Shown: positions 23,061 through 35,194, numbered from the stretch's first letter. The stretch: DNA of 64,000 bases from Ulota crispa (GCA_963920765.1 OY987245.1:3612727-3676726); one strand, 5' to 3'. Program-made: numbers and translations. The notes: a model not told the origin generated them from the sequence alone.

Positions 23061-23348
23061 TACTACACTAAATAATGCATCTAGGTTGCTTTATCGTAAA
23101 GAGTTACCTCATGACTCATTGTTTGGCCATTTTGGAGACACATGCAACTCTCTAAATGTTAGGATTTCACATGGTTTATGACTTAGACATAACTAGTGTG
23201 TTTTTCCTTGTTGCTTAGTCTTGTGTTGTTAAAAAAATTTACTGCAATAATTATTGATGAAAACTATTGAAGTATCAATTTGTATTTATTTAGTGTAAAA
23301 TGTAGAGAAACTAGTGTGGGGAATCTAAATGTACTATTTAGTGTAGTG
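23061..23348. mobile_element. CACTACACTAAATA-ended MITE (family N), copy 1
   Basis: Left end TACTACACTAAATAATGCAT, right end inverted CACTACACTAAATAGTACAT. It is inverted relative to copy 2 (46929-47220): both contain TAGGATTTCACATG or its inverse GTGAAATCCTA and a roughly ATGCAACTCTCTAAAT block. The CACTA start suggests a CACTA-derived element. Confidence 0.75.
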
Positions 23349-24000
23349 CCTATGCTGCCATTGTCCATACTAATCCAAGATGAGTTTTATTTTTGGTAAC
23401 GACGGTGATTAGAACATTGTTCAACACTGTTTGTAATGGTTTTTAATATAAATCAACCATTCAGGGCCGCTTTACGTGAGGAATCATGGTCATGAAAACT
23501 CATGGTCATTTCAACCAATTTCTTTTTGCATAAATGGTCTCAAGAACAGCCCTAAGCACCCATTATGTAAGAGTATAATTGGGGTCAATTCCCTTTAGTG
23601 TAACAGTCTTGAGGCCAAAATGTTGAGGTCCCCAGTGCAAACTTTGAAATTTTTAAGATACAGTAAAATAAAAAGAGAAAACCACGTATAATTGTCGATT
23701 TATTTAATCCAACCAAAGGTGTTAGCCATCTGAAAAGATTGTTTTCAAATCAAATAATCATCTTTTAATAAAATTTGACAATGGCCTTGAGGTCAAGAAT
23801 CGGCCTCTTGTTTGTTAAGGACCCAATTTTTGTAGTTGGGGCTATATTAAATTTTGTTTTCAAAATAACAGCATATGTTCTGAAAACTTTGATCTTGACT
23901 CCTAGTATACAAACGTTGAGGTTGTTTTCAAATAATCAACCAATGAGAGGCAACATTGGGAGAGTTAGATACTAGAAACCAATCTCAACTCATGATGTAA
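23349..24000. other. Intergenic stretch, nothing identified
   Basis: A/T-rich. The segment near 23490-23980 resembles the segment near 12225-12660 in order (CTCAAGAA...CCCTAAGCACCCATTA, GAGGCCAAAA, CCAATGAGAGGC), so it is probably an old dispersed repeat with unknown boundaries. Confidence 0.45.
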
Positions 24001-24317
24001 GGTAGGAGGCTTGAACTCCATCTAGGCGGGAGCCGCTCACCTTCCCAAATGAATGCGGTTAGTACATGTTCTAATTCATAGCCTTTTAAAAATGTACATT
24101 GAACGTACATTTGAGGAGGTGGGCGGTTTTACAGCCCTATGGCCTTTCCACTTCAAAATTTCATAACTAATTCCATAGGGCTCCAAAAAATATGAAAACT
24201 TGGGTCAGATGCCAATTCTTCTTGTCTTTCAAGTAAAACTTAATGAAAACTATTTCTAGAAGTTCCACCTCCCCAAAATTTAGTTTCAGCCGATGGTCGG
24301 TTTATGAGCCTCCTACC
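24001..24317. mobile_element. 317-bp MITE with GGTAGGAGGCT ends (Tourist/Harbinger-like), copy 1
   Basis: Starts GGTAGGAGGCT and ends AGCCTCCTACC, with TAA just to the left. The interior is homologous, in opposite orientation, to 55890-56206: GGCCTTTCCACTTCAAAATT here is the inverse of AATTTTGAAGTGGAAAGGCC there, and ACATTTGAGGAGGTG is shared. Both copies are exactly 317 bp. GG-starting ends and a 3-base A/T target suggest Harbinger, but the right flank here (AGC) does not match. Confidence 0.75.
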
Positions 24318-24534
24318 AGCAAACATGGAGGTTGGACATGAATCCATGACCAATCACAATAAACTAACAAGTACACAAAGAATTAATTCAAAACTCAAAA
24401 AAAAATCCAAACCTCTTGCATGGAAGATTTTGAGATTGTAAATAAGTACAACACATGAGCGGCTTCTAGTTCAATCAAAGGAGGACTCTTGCTTAGACTA
24501 CCACAATTAAATGACAGTTTTTCATTTTCTTTTG

Positions 24535-24938
24535 GAATTACAAATAGGGGCATAGTTTCAAAGTAATTACAAACAGGGGTCTAGTTTCAAAATAATTTAT
24601 AAATTCTTGTAATTTTTTATAGTTTGGACATAGTTTGTTTAAATACATCACATTCAATACTAGCTAACTTCTAAAAACTTTAAAGGCCTCTCCAAATCAA
24701 GTCTAAATAAGGAAATTTTAATAAAGGGGACAACAATTTTTTGAGAGGCCTTTAAATTTTTTGGAAGCTAGCTAACATTTAACATGATGTGTCTAAATCA
24801 ACCAATGTCCAAAGTTTCCAAACCAAACAAGTTTACAGTAATTTACAAACTATTTTGGAATTGTGCCCCTACTTGTAATTATTTTGAAACTGTGCCTACA
24901 TCTGTAATAATTTTTTGTTTCCATACCCCTACTTATAG
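24535..24938. mobile_element. Inverted-repeat MITE, about 400 bp
   Basis: Outer arms: GGAATTACAAATAGGGGCAT on the left against a right arm whose inverse reads AACTATAAGTAGGGGTATGG. Inner arms: AAAGGCCTCTC on the left pairs with GAGAGGCCTTT on the right, and CATCACATTCAATACTAGCT has an inverse partner near 24768-24792. Arms are about 170 bp with a short centre. No coding capacity; boundaries within about 10 bp. Confidence 0.6.
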
Positions 24939-25150
24939 TTTCCCCCCTTTTTCTTTGTGGAAGCTCTATTTCTTGGGTTGGGTCTTAAATTTGAGGTTGG
25001 AACCCCTTGCAAGCAAAACCAAGGACTGCTCTTTATTAGTCAAAGTCGGTTTATTTAGGAAAATTAGAAAAATATATGAGAGTTTGAAAATCGAAATGGG
25101 ATCATAACATTCAATAGCACTAGTAAAGGCTGCCCTCCCTCCAAGAGAAT

Positions 25151-25170
25151 GGTGTGGAATATTCCACACC
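25151..25170. repeat. Perfect 20-bp palindrome
   Basis: GGTGTGGAATATTCCACACC reads the same on both strands. It is isolated and its role, if any, is unknown. Confidence 0.9.
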
Positions 25171-25272
25171 CTTCTTTAGCTATGGGGACACTTGGCTGAA
25201 TTTGTCAGAGTTTATGAAAGGAGGCTTAGTTCAGTGCACACACGTCGAGGGGGCCAGATGAGTCAGAAAATA

Positions 25273-25314
25273 AATTAATTAATTAATTAAAAAAAAAAAA
25301 AAAAAAAAAAAAAA
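25273..25314 (+). repeat. (TTAA)n followed by a 26-base poly-A tract
   Basis: Several TTAA units run into 26 consecutive A residues. A simple repeat is the plainest reading. A retroposed poly-A tail is possible, but I see no recognisable source sequence upstream and no flanking direct repeat. Confidence 0.8.
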
Positions 25315-28063
25315 CCGTCAAGATGAAGTTCATGGATGTTACCTGAAGAGAGGGAAAGGCAACCTGTCTTCAGGCTATCGAATGTTATGATGGGAGCCCC
25401 TTTTCCCACACAAAACCAAGGCGCTAGGAAAGCATGTTCAATCTAGTGACTTTTTTATCTGAGGTTTTTAAAATTTACTCTTGATAAATACATTTGTGCA
25501 CTCAAGCATTGTGGCCATTTACAAGGGAGTTCTAATTTGTTGAACAATGGAGATAAGAAGATTTTTTGCAAGGTTTCATTGCAAATCAGCCTTCTAAGGA
25601 TTTAGGAATATAGTAGATTTTCACTATAGTGAAGAAATGTTATGAAGTGCACTTATAAAAATAAATTAAGTAACGAGTTTGAAACCGAAGGTTTAGACTA
25701 TGAATTGTATAGATTCTAGTTGAACGGTTGAACTCATCATTGCACTCATCAACATAAGATCAATCAAAACTTGAAGCCAAATGAATACTTCAAAATTCCT
25801 TCTATGGTTGTTTGTTGATTGAAAACTAATGATCTTCACATGGCAATTTCCACGACTTAAGTTTACATAGTTGAGTTTTAATTAGTGGTACAATTTGAGG
25901 TTACTATGAAAGAGCCATATTTTGAACCAAAAACTTGTAAAGTTAGAAATATGTTATAATTCTATTGGAAAGCTCTAGAGATATATATTATGTAAATGTT
26001 AAAAAAATAACGTACGAAATCTAACAACGTGTTGATAGATGAAAAATCTACGTTTACATATGCATGGGTTTGCTTAATTCAAATTTTGAACTCATGTTTC
26101 TGAAGGGACTAAGCTAAATTCATAGTAAAAGTTATTTTGTTTTCAGCTCTGAGGTTGAAGGTCTTCAAGCTATTTCGAGTAAGTAAACTATCAAATTCAA
26201 TTGCTCATTGCTACACTATGTTGGTTTATTAAATCTTTGCAACACAAAGCATTGGTTTAAAAAAAAAAAATTTAGAGTAAGGCGAAGTAAGCAAGCCTTT
26301 ATTCTATACATTGTTAGAATTGTTCTTTTTGGGTAAGAAAGCCCTTGATGTAAACAAAGCATATGTTATTTTTATTTTTATATTGTATCATTTTACTTTA
26401 TTTAGATTATTTTGAAGCGTTTTTGTTTGCTTGATAAAATCAAGGGCTATATCTTTATGAACATTTATCTTCTATTTGTGATTTGGAGAACCTAATGCTC
26501 TTCACCCTTTCTGCTGCAGTTGTTTACTTTCTATTCAACATTTTTTTAATATTAGGACAAGTTTTGGTGAGTTTTATACTTGTTTGAGTATGTTTTGTTT
26601 GTTACATGGTGAGCTTCACATAGATATTCATTGCAAGGCACATCTAAATCACATTATCCTTTGAAAAGTTAGTCATCTTTGACATGTTTTAAACCTAATG
26701 GATTACTTGAGGGATCCAAACTATTCAGAAAAATTAGGTGGTCTATAGAAAAAAACAAGGTTCAAAGAACTAATCTTTATTGTTTTAATGGAAGCTAGTA
26801 GTTTGGTGTTAAATGTGGATTTTCTATTTTCATTTAAAATGCATCATTCAAAAAAGATGTAAGGGAATCATTGCTTAAAATAAAGAAGAAAAGATTGCTT
26901 ATGAAGGCATCTACTTAATCTAGATTTGTAATGTTTTTTAATTAAATAATTCTATGGTCTCGTTTTTAGGTTGATTTCAAGTCAAATTTCAAAGAACTCA
27001 ACATTCTAGTATCTATAAAGCAAAAAACTGTAATATTTGTTGCAAAAGCTTGGTGATACTTTTTGAAAATGGAATTTTGCACTTTCATTTTAACTCCAAA
27101 ACTTTACATTGAAAATATATGGACAAAATCACCATAATGAAGTGGAATTTGTATGGAATAAAATAAAAAAACAAGCAAACAAAATAAAATTAGTTGTTCA
27201 CATATGTGTACTAGAACATGCCCTTGCAAATCAACAAAGTTAGAAGAGTAAACAAAAAAACTGGAACTAAAGACATAGATCCAATTATGGAAGCATTTAA
27301 TATTAGATGGTCTAGGTGCTCATCATTATTTCATCAACTATGTGGAAGTCGATTCTCTTTAACTAAGCCGAACTAACATCTTATAAAATATCTTTGATAA
27401 TAAGACAATCTCTCATTGGTTGCTAAAACGCAAGTAATTATAAACATTTGCAAATTTTGGATCACCATCTTCAGAGTTCAAATTAAATCGGAACTGGTTT
27501 TGTTGAAAATAACGACCAATTTTCATACAACTCTGATTCTTGTTTACAAAATGCATTTATTTGAAAAGGTAGAATTGTTTTCATTTAAATCCTTCAAAGA
27601 CGTTGAAAAGATTGATTGCTACCGCTTCTTAACTATTATGTCTACCTAGGGTAAGCAATAGTTTCCCAAAAAACACAATAAATATATATATTATAAATTG
27701 TCACTATCATTATTTCAAATCATGTATAAAGAAGGATTGTTTATCAAAATAATTTTTCATAATTTCATCTTTTATTTAAAATAATTTATTGGAGAAACCT
27801 GATGTTTGTCTAAACTGGTAGGAATTCTGGATCATTGTAATAAAAGTTGGCGTTATTCCACGCCAGCCTCAAAAGAATATTGAGTATGTAATGCATGACA
27901 CATATAATCAACAATTATCACATCAATAAGAAATACTAAAGCATAGCACATATATTCGTTAGCTCAAAAGTCATTTCACTAGCAAAAATAACAAAATTCA
28001 CGCTTCATCTTGGTGATTTTAGATTCTTTATATATTTTCTTCTACTAATAGCAAATTGGTTGC
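25315..28063. other. A/T-rich stretch, nothing identified
   Basis: About 2.7 kb without a supported gene, bounded element or tandem array. Only short, low-complexity open frames on both strands. Confidence 0.5.
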
Positions 28064-28067
28064 TTAA

Positions 28068-28961
28068 CTTCTAAAGGAGGGTTTTTCAAAAAACATTGTC
28101 AAAAATTGCGTTTTTTTTTAATGTTGATCAAAATGAAAATTGAAACTTTTAATTGAAATTTCATAAAAATTTCAGCCCATTTGACCCCGTGGATTGTAAG
28201 ATTATAATGTTTGAAGTGAGAAAAACAATCTTTTTTCATTCTTGTAAAATAAGGTCATCAGACTTTGAGCCCTCTTAGACTAAATATTTTGCTCTACATA
28301 AAATTAAGATTTTTGACAGTTTGTAAGTACATAATGTTAGGTTCACTCATGAAAAGTTTCAAAAGCAAAGATAGAATCTAGCTTATTCTAAATCACCCTC
28401 CAATGTAAGGAGATTTAGTGAATTGGCATTACATTGATCATTTTTTCATGATTTCTTGTGCAATGAAGAAGTTTTTTGTTTGAAATCTGAACATTAAAAA
28501 AGTTAGAGAAAAACATTTGAAATATGTGAAAAGCTTTAGTAAATTTCAATTTTTAAATTGCAAGATAATAGGGTTTGAAGTTAGAAGAAAATATTTTCTC
28601 CTAAAATTTCCTAGATATAGTTAACAAAGTTTGACTCCTCTTAGAATATGATTTGAGAGCTCGTTTTTTAAAATTGTTTACCGTATTTTCTTAGTTACAT
28701 ACATGCCAAATTTCAAAAGTTGATGAGATTCTTAGCATAAGATTTTCCAAAGATACCTAAATTGCCCTAGCTACCCTAGTTCTTTTGGATAGCATAACTT
28801 TTGAATTGGGCATCCCATTGGGAAAAAAATTACATTTCCACTTAAAAAAATACATATTTACAACTTGTGTAACAATTTTGAGAACATCCAATAAAAATTA
28901 ACTTCATATGACCCTACCCAAGTTCTCAAGTGTGTTGAATGGAAACTTGATCCATTACGGG
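28068..28961 (+). mobile_element. TTAA-flanked piggyBac-like MITE, family B copy 1
   Basis: TTAA at 28064-28067 and 28962-28965. Left end CTTCTAAAGGAGGG, right end inverted CCCGTAATGGATCAAG. The ends are more diverged than usual, but the body aligns throughout with 57968-58922: CAGCCCATTTGACC, GTTTGAAGTGAGAAAAACA, TTTGCTCTACA, AATGAAGAAGTTTTTT, and AAAATTAACTTCATA near the right end. Confidence 0.75.
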
Positions 28962-29131
28962 TTAAATTCGGGAGTTGTTGGTTACAAGCGTCATGCACTA
29001 TAGTTATTCCAGATTTAATTGTCATGATTAGCTTGAGTGGTTATAATCACATTTAAAACATGACGAAGACCTCAAATTAATATTAAGGTATTGCAGAAAA
29101 AGGGGTAATTTTTGTACTTTATTTTACCCAG

Positions 29132-29167
29132 GTTTGTGAGAGTTACCGGAGATAATGAGATATGCAG
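29132..29167 (+). CDS. Possible 36-nt microexon
   Basis: A pyrimidine-rich tract ending TTTTACCCAG precedes, and GATATGCAG/GTACAG follows as a good donor. In one phase the 36 nt are open and read FVRVTGDNEIC. No phase-compatible partner exon could be fixed, so this rests on splice-like motifs alone. Confidence 0.12.
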
Positions 29168-29429
29168 GTACAGTCCTTTTTCTGCAGTAATGTTGACTTG
29201 GTCCACATCTCAAGCAACTGCACTGAGTGGTCACATAGTTTTGGGTTGAAAAAACCAGAAAGAATTTGAATTGCAAATAGCTTTTTTCTCAACATCATGG
29301 CATGAATATGCCAAGTGGGGCCCTTCAAACCTAAACATGTCCATATGTAATGAAGACCTGGCTAATGTTCCCAAGTTCCCAATCCCATCCAACTTGTAAA
29401 TGATTTCTGACTCTGATCGGGAAAAACTG

Positions 29430-29640
29430 GGTATTGTATTAATACAAAGCCAGCCAGTTGAAATAGGAGAAAAACAAAATGAAGTTTGAAAGCACCTGAT
29501 AAAAATGTGTTGGATTTTCCTAAACTACTAATTATAGGATATTGTAATATACTTTTAGGAGATATCCGGTGCATGCTAGGGAAAACCGGGTTAAAATTGG
29601 GAAATAATTGGTTTAGCCTCTGAAGTTCAAAGATCTCTCC
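29430..29640. repeat. Dispersed repeat related to 39306-39546
   Basis: Shares, in order, a GGTTGGTTC or CAGTTGAAAT-like start, CTAATTATAGGATATT (29531) against CTAATTTTAGAATATT (39419), CATTTTTAG or CTTTTAG, CGGTGCATGCTA against CGGTACATGCTA, and TTGAAATTTCTCC against AAAGATCTCTCC at the end. Old dispersed repeat; type unknown. Confidence 0.5.
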
Positions 29641-31239
29641 AATCTAGATTATTATTATTTTTGGCAAATTTTGCCTAAATCCTACCCTCGATTTGACACT
29701 AGTTACCATACAACTAAAAACAATTGAGTGCAAAAATGGATGAAACTGCCAAAAATCCTCCCGAACATACACCATGGTTACCAAATGTTGGATGAAAGTT
29801 ATTAGTATTGGTGAATTTTATGGATGAATGTACACACTGTTTGATTCTATCCATATTTTCCTTACTTTCTTTCATTATTGGGTGCATGTTGCTTTACCAA
29901 CCCAAAAAAAAAAACTTGCTCAAAACATAGGAGAAAATTTTCTCCATTTTACTTTTAAATTAGTTATTTTAATCTCAAAAATTGCCAACATCTAGAATGC
30001 AAACAATTCATGACTTCAAACACTTGTTAGAATGGCATGAAAAAATGAAGTTCATCCAAGTATTTTTAGAATTCAGTTTCTAATTATTCTTCAATAGTGA
30101 GACTATTTTGAAAGTTGGTTGTTTTATGATTTTTATATTAAGATATGAATAATTTCATGTAGATATTAAAGAAAAAGAAAAAATTGCAAAAATTAGGATT
30201 TGTTTTTGAAATTTACTTAGACTATTGTTTATTTTACCTTTAAAGCTTTACATCTACATGCTACCCACCTATCTCATCATTGTTAGGGATTACAATCAAA
30301 CATGTCAAAGTAGTGCAAAAATACAATTAACCTTTGTAAGAAAAAGATTTGCGTAAGATGACTGTCCGTGTCGGTTGGAGGAGCTACAAGGGCTGTTTGG
30401 CTATAATGAATGCTTTCCTAAAATGAAAAGAATAATTTTTCCAAATACTTTTATCTTAACTAGACACTAATGTACTAGAGGCTTTGCCTCTAAAGCACTT
30501 GCTTACTTATTAAATAATGTATCTATTCAAACTTCTTTAACCCATTAAGAATTGTGGTTGATTTTGAGGGAGGGCAATCCTTTGTTTAGACAATTGGGGG
30601 CAATTGTAAATTTTTTGAATGCAAGTGCCTATTGGAGATCTAATCGTTGTCCTGATGGAGATCTCTTCATGATGTAGATATTCGTTATTTATTTTTATTT
30701 GTATTGATTTCAATAAATCAACAGTTGTGACAAAAGGGGTGGTCGTGGTAAGGACCACGGTTTGGTGACAGCGCAGCGGTCATAGATTCCAATGCATTGC
30801 GCCGTCTTGTCACATGCACAATTTATAGGGATAGGTAGCGGGTTGGTTGGGCCAATTTCCTGCCCCACTAACTGCCAAGCCGTGGGCCGCTACCAGTGCT
30901 TGACAAGTCCAATGAAGTTTGAATCCGGACAGGCGGGCGGCCAAAGACGATCGCTTTTCCAGCCATCCAAGTCCACGACTTGGCGACTGAAGACAAGCAT
31001 TTGATGCTATTATATGCCCGCAAGAGCACATTGCCACTTTACGATGGTGTTTATTTTGTAATTTAATCATTTTTATATGTTTATCTAGATGTTTTCAAAG
31101 ATTCATATATTTTACCTTTGTTTGAATAAAAAATATTAAGGATTTAGAAATGAATGAAAAATGTGTAAAAAGAAAAGGGTTTTGGCATCTATGATGGGAT
31201 TAGGATAGAGAAGGGCATGAGCTGATGTGCCCTACCATC
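29641..31239. other. Intergenic stretch with a less A/T-rich pocket
   Basis: Mostly A/T-rich filler. 30740-31010 is richer in G and C and unique-looking (CACGGTTTGGTGACAGCGCA, GGCCGCTACCAGTGCTTG). Overlapping open frames on both strands there, of 70 to 86 codons, resemble no protein I know, so no gene is called. Confidence 0.4.
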
Positions 31240-32210
31240 CTACCTTAGATAGGGTTGAAATTATGGAAGAAAGATTCCTTAGTTGTTGTAAGTTAATGTA
31301 TGAGTGTTGATGAAAAGAGGAAAAAAATCTCGAAACTTTGATGTGAGAGAACTTTCTATGTATACATGATTTTGAATTGGAATTTGGAAAAATTGTATCT
31401 TGTGTGATTACCTTTTCAAAATGAGTTTGCAAGTTTGATTTAGAGTTGTGATGCAAAAGTTATGAGTGTTTGATTTTGGAGTCAAAAAGCTAAACTATGA
31501 AGAAAGGCTAAAACTTTGACAAGCCATAGCTTATGAGTTATATATCATTTTGCAATTAAATTTAGAGAGAGTGTTCATTTTAGTCTTAGCTCTTTAAAAA
31601 GTTTTTAAACTTAAGATTTGGAGCTTAGAGGAGAAAGTTATAGAGGTGTCAAGGATTAGAGGTGGCTGCCTTTTTGTTATGAGAAGGCCAAAATTTTGAA
31701 GAGCTACAACTTTTGAAAAGTATGAAATTTTCTTTTCAAAATTTTATGAATGATATTTTGTTGTCATAGCTTTTCATATTGTCTTTAATCATTTCATTTG
31801 AAGTCTTATTGAAGAAATTATAGTGTGTAGGTGTTGAGGGTTTGGGTGCTCTCTAAAAAAATTGAGACCTACACTTTGATTGATTAGAACTTTCTGACAA
31901 AGTTTTATTTCAAAGGGAAAATTTAAGGAGTTGTAGCCAACGGTATCATTTTTCTAAACTAATATTACGTTTCTATGAGTGATGTGTAAAACAAAAGTTA
32001 TAGAGGTTTATAGAGGCTGTGTTTAATTTGCAAAAAGGAAGAAGAGCCTCTATTTTGAACCCGCATTACTTTTAAATAGTAGCTTAGATTGAGTTGAAAT
32101 TTGGAAAGATGTTAGAAGGTTAGAAGAGCTTTTCAAATTGCTATTACACTTAGCATTTGGATCTTTGAATCATCTGTGGCACTAGAAAAAAAGTCGCAGC
32201 CTTTTTAAGA
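31240..32210. repeat. Degenerate long-period tandem repeats
   Basis: About five diverged units of very roughly 150-220 bp. Each has an AAAGTTAT(AGAGGT) core (31457, 31640, about 31810, 32007), an AAAACTTTGA- or CCTACACTTTG-type segment, and a GAGTT-TATATATCATTTT or GAGTTGAAATTTGG-type segment. Open frames are short. It is followed by a patch of GAAGAC-rich units (32255-32310: GAAGACTTGAAGACATGAAG). Confidence 0.5.
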
Positions 32211-32680
32211 CTTGTTATTTGTGATTTTCCTCATTGTTTTTATTAAAACATGAAGACTTGAAGACATGAAGACTGAAGATCTGAAGACCGAAGACAAAAA
32301 CCGAAGACAATTTTAGTCAGCACCGCACAATCACAGCAAGACACCCTGCGTGTTCCCAATGCGCGCTTCTCTCAACCCAACACCGTACGGATGGAAGTGT
32401 TGCACATGATATAAGGTTTTGCATTAAATTTTTTGGTGAAGGTGCATTGTGAAATAAGAATTTTTAGCAAATCTTGGTGTAATTTTAGTTTGTACTATTT
32501 TGGTTTTTTCAACCCTCTAGCTGCATGTCACTTTAAATTGGCTTGGTTATTGTCCTAAACTCTTCACTTCCTAATTCTCCATACTTATCCTTTTTACTAC
32601 ATCATCAAATTCGTTGACATGCTCCCTCTACAAACCAAAAAAGACCTAAATTGATTCCAGGATGGTTGACCAGTCTTTAA

Positions 32681-32881
32681 CCTCTAAACGCCCAAGGGGT
32701 AAGGGCAAAATATAGATGCATTATAATATGATACTTATGTAACTTTGATTAAGTTTGCTTCTAGAAAGAAGACTTGATTTTCTATTTACAGATTTTTTTA
32801 AATTTTAAATTTTTTTTTCATCTCATATAATTCGCAAAAAATGGGCAGCGACCAAAAAATGGTCAATAGAGCACTTAGGGG
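32681..32881. mobile_element. Short (201-bp) TTAA-flanked piggyBac-like MITE
   Basis: TTAA at 32677-32680 on the left and TTGA at 32882-32885 on the right, one mismatch. Left end CCTCTAAACGCCCAAGGGG, right end inverted CCCCTAAGTGCTC. A/T-rich middle without coding capacity. Confidence 0.65.
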
Positions 32882-33029
32882 TTGATGGATTAAGAGAGCT
32901 TCTAGAGATGCAAAACCTCCTTCCATGTAGTCCATAAAATGGTCTAAATTGATGAAATCAAAGTAAAGCAAAATGCATTTAAACAATTCTCCTATTTACT
33001 CAAGTAATTATATTCCTCTTGCTAGAATG

Positions 33030-34980
33030 CATTAGATTTTTCTTGATTCTTGCCATTAGATATATTTAAAATCCTAACTTCTAGATCTAACCCATTATTT
33101 TGGTTCCATTGGCTTAATTCTTGGACTCTTGCCATTGGCTCAACTTAGAATTGCATGTTTTAGACCCAATTCAACTTTTCTATTATCAATTTGTTCAATC
33201 TGTAAATTTCTACCATCAACTCTCCATTGGCTCAATTCAAAATTCAATCCTTTAGACCTAATTCATAATCCCATTCTGTTGCCTCAATTCATGCATTCTT
33301 ACCACAATTGATTCAATTTAGAATCCTCTCAGATCAAAGCTTGAAGTTTCATTCCATTGATTTAGTTCATAGGTTTCAGCTATTGATTAAATCCAGAATC
33401 CCATTTTAGAGACCTTAAACATAAATTCCATCCTCTTGCCCAATCCATGGATTTCAAGCGGCTCATTTTTATCTTATTTGGTAAGGTCAATCAAGAGTCC
33501 TATATCTTTGGCCCAACCAATAATTCCATTTTATTGACTTGTTTTGTATTGGCATGTTATTGACTTGGTTATTGACTTACCTTAACTCCTAAAGGTCCAA
33601 CTATCCCAGGGGATAAATGGATTTTGGGCATGTACCTCTAGCCAAATTATTTTGTGTGATTTTTGAAACTTTTATTGAAAATGGGGAATTCCAAAACCTA
33701 AGCGGGTATCTAATTTTTTCTTCATTTTGACATTTGACAAAGAAGTTATGCAAGAATTTCTGCAACCCAGGGGAGGGAGAGCAATCCAGGCAGCCCAAAA
33801 ACTTCTTTAAAAGTCGTATTTTTTAAAAATAAAAATGTGGAATTGCTTCTTTAGATTTTTTTGTACGTGGGAAGCTTTGAATCATTCAACTTCAATCAAT
33901 AAGGTGAAAATTATGAGATGTTTTAGTTTGTCGGCAATTATGGATCCTCTACTCTAAAATAAACTTTGAAGTCCTTTGTTTTCCACAAATTTCAGTACAT
34001 TGGAAAAAAAACTAGACCTAAGGAAGTAGATTATTTACTACAACATTATAACCGTTGGGATTTGCAGTTTTCATGTCCATAATTAAATTCTTAACAATTT
34101 AGTGATTTGACTCATTCTCTACTTGTTTTTACTTACTATTTTTTCCCATGTGTTGTATGGTTTCAAATGATTTGAAATTTCTCTCATACATACCTAACTT
34201 GGTCTTCTACATGGAAAAAATAAACCGCAACTTTGTGTAGAATAATTTTTTTCATGTAAGAGTGGTCAAAGGCTTCTAATTTTTTTTAAAGCATGGAAAA
34301 AACCTTTATTTCACTTTAGATGTAATTATCTCTCTCTTCTCCATTTGGAATGACTTGATTTTTTTCCCACAAGTACCTCTTCTAGTTTAAGGCAAGATCC
34401 TACGATTGGATTTGCAAAACTAACTATATTTCCTACTTCTCTACTCATTCCTCCAAAGTGGCAGTTTTTGGTGACTTTCACAGAAAACAGGGCTTGGGCC
34501 TTTAGGGGTTAAACTTTTATTGTTTAAACTTGGTTTGTAAATTTCATTCCATTGCCCAATTTAGAGAATTGTAGTATTGGTTTAATGAATCTATAGACAC
34601 TCACCATTGGTTCAATTTAAAACCTTATCTAGAGAATTCAATTGTAATCCATATTCTATTTGTTCATCTCAACGTTGACGGTTTCATGCAATTCATCTTG
34701 TTTATGTACTCGTTTTGTTTATTTAGTCCATGGATTCATATTATTGGCTCAAGTTGAATTTTCGTTATGTGGACTTAGTCCAAACCGTAAGTCTCAAATC
34801 ATTGGTTCACCCAGTGATTCCATTATTTACTCAATTTTTATTTGCATGTCATTGGCCCTATTTATAGTATGTAGCCTATAATTAATTTGTAAAATTTATT
34901 AAATTGGTTATGACTTTAGTCTTGTATCATTGACCCAATTTCTTATTTTTTGCTAATAATTTCAGGATGACACTATTTGG
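33030..34980. repeat. Degenerate minisatellite of CCATTGGCTCAATT type, split by a TTAA element
   Basis: Irregular units of about 18-60 bp built around CCATTGGCTCAATTCA and TTTAGACC(C/T)AATTCA variants occur from 33030 to 33580 and resume after 34513 (CCATTGCCCAATTTAGAG, CCATTGGTTCAATTTAAA, TTATTGGCTCAAGTTGAA). The TTAA element at 33586-34508 separates the halves, so the array is older than that insertion. Confidence 0.6.
33586..34508 (+). mobile_element. TTAA-flanked piggyBac-like MITE, family A copy 3
   Basis: TTAA at 33582-33585 and 34509-34512, both perfect. Left end CTCCTAAAGGTCCAACTATC, right end GGGCTTGGGCCTTTAGGGG. The left part contains TGGATTTTGGGCATGTACCT as in 11141-12201. The right part (GGGAAGCTTTGAATCATT, TCTACTCTAAAATAAACTTT) matches 37382-38299. 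The inverted-repeat core CTCCTAAAGG against CCCCTAAAGG is well preserved. Confidence 0.85.
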
Positions 34981-35194
34981 TGAGTGTAAAACGGTGGGCC
35001 AAGATTTTTGTGAGCAAGAACCAATTTTGAGCTTACAATCAATGTAAAAACTAACAAATTAGCAACTTTTTCAAGAGATGAAAGTTTAAAATGCATAATC
35101 ATAAGGCACTATACACATGTCTATAGGTGGAATTTATTATTTTGACAAAAAATCTATGCTTGCGGCTCAAGGCTCATGGATCCTTGCTCACAAA

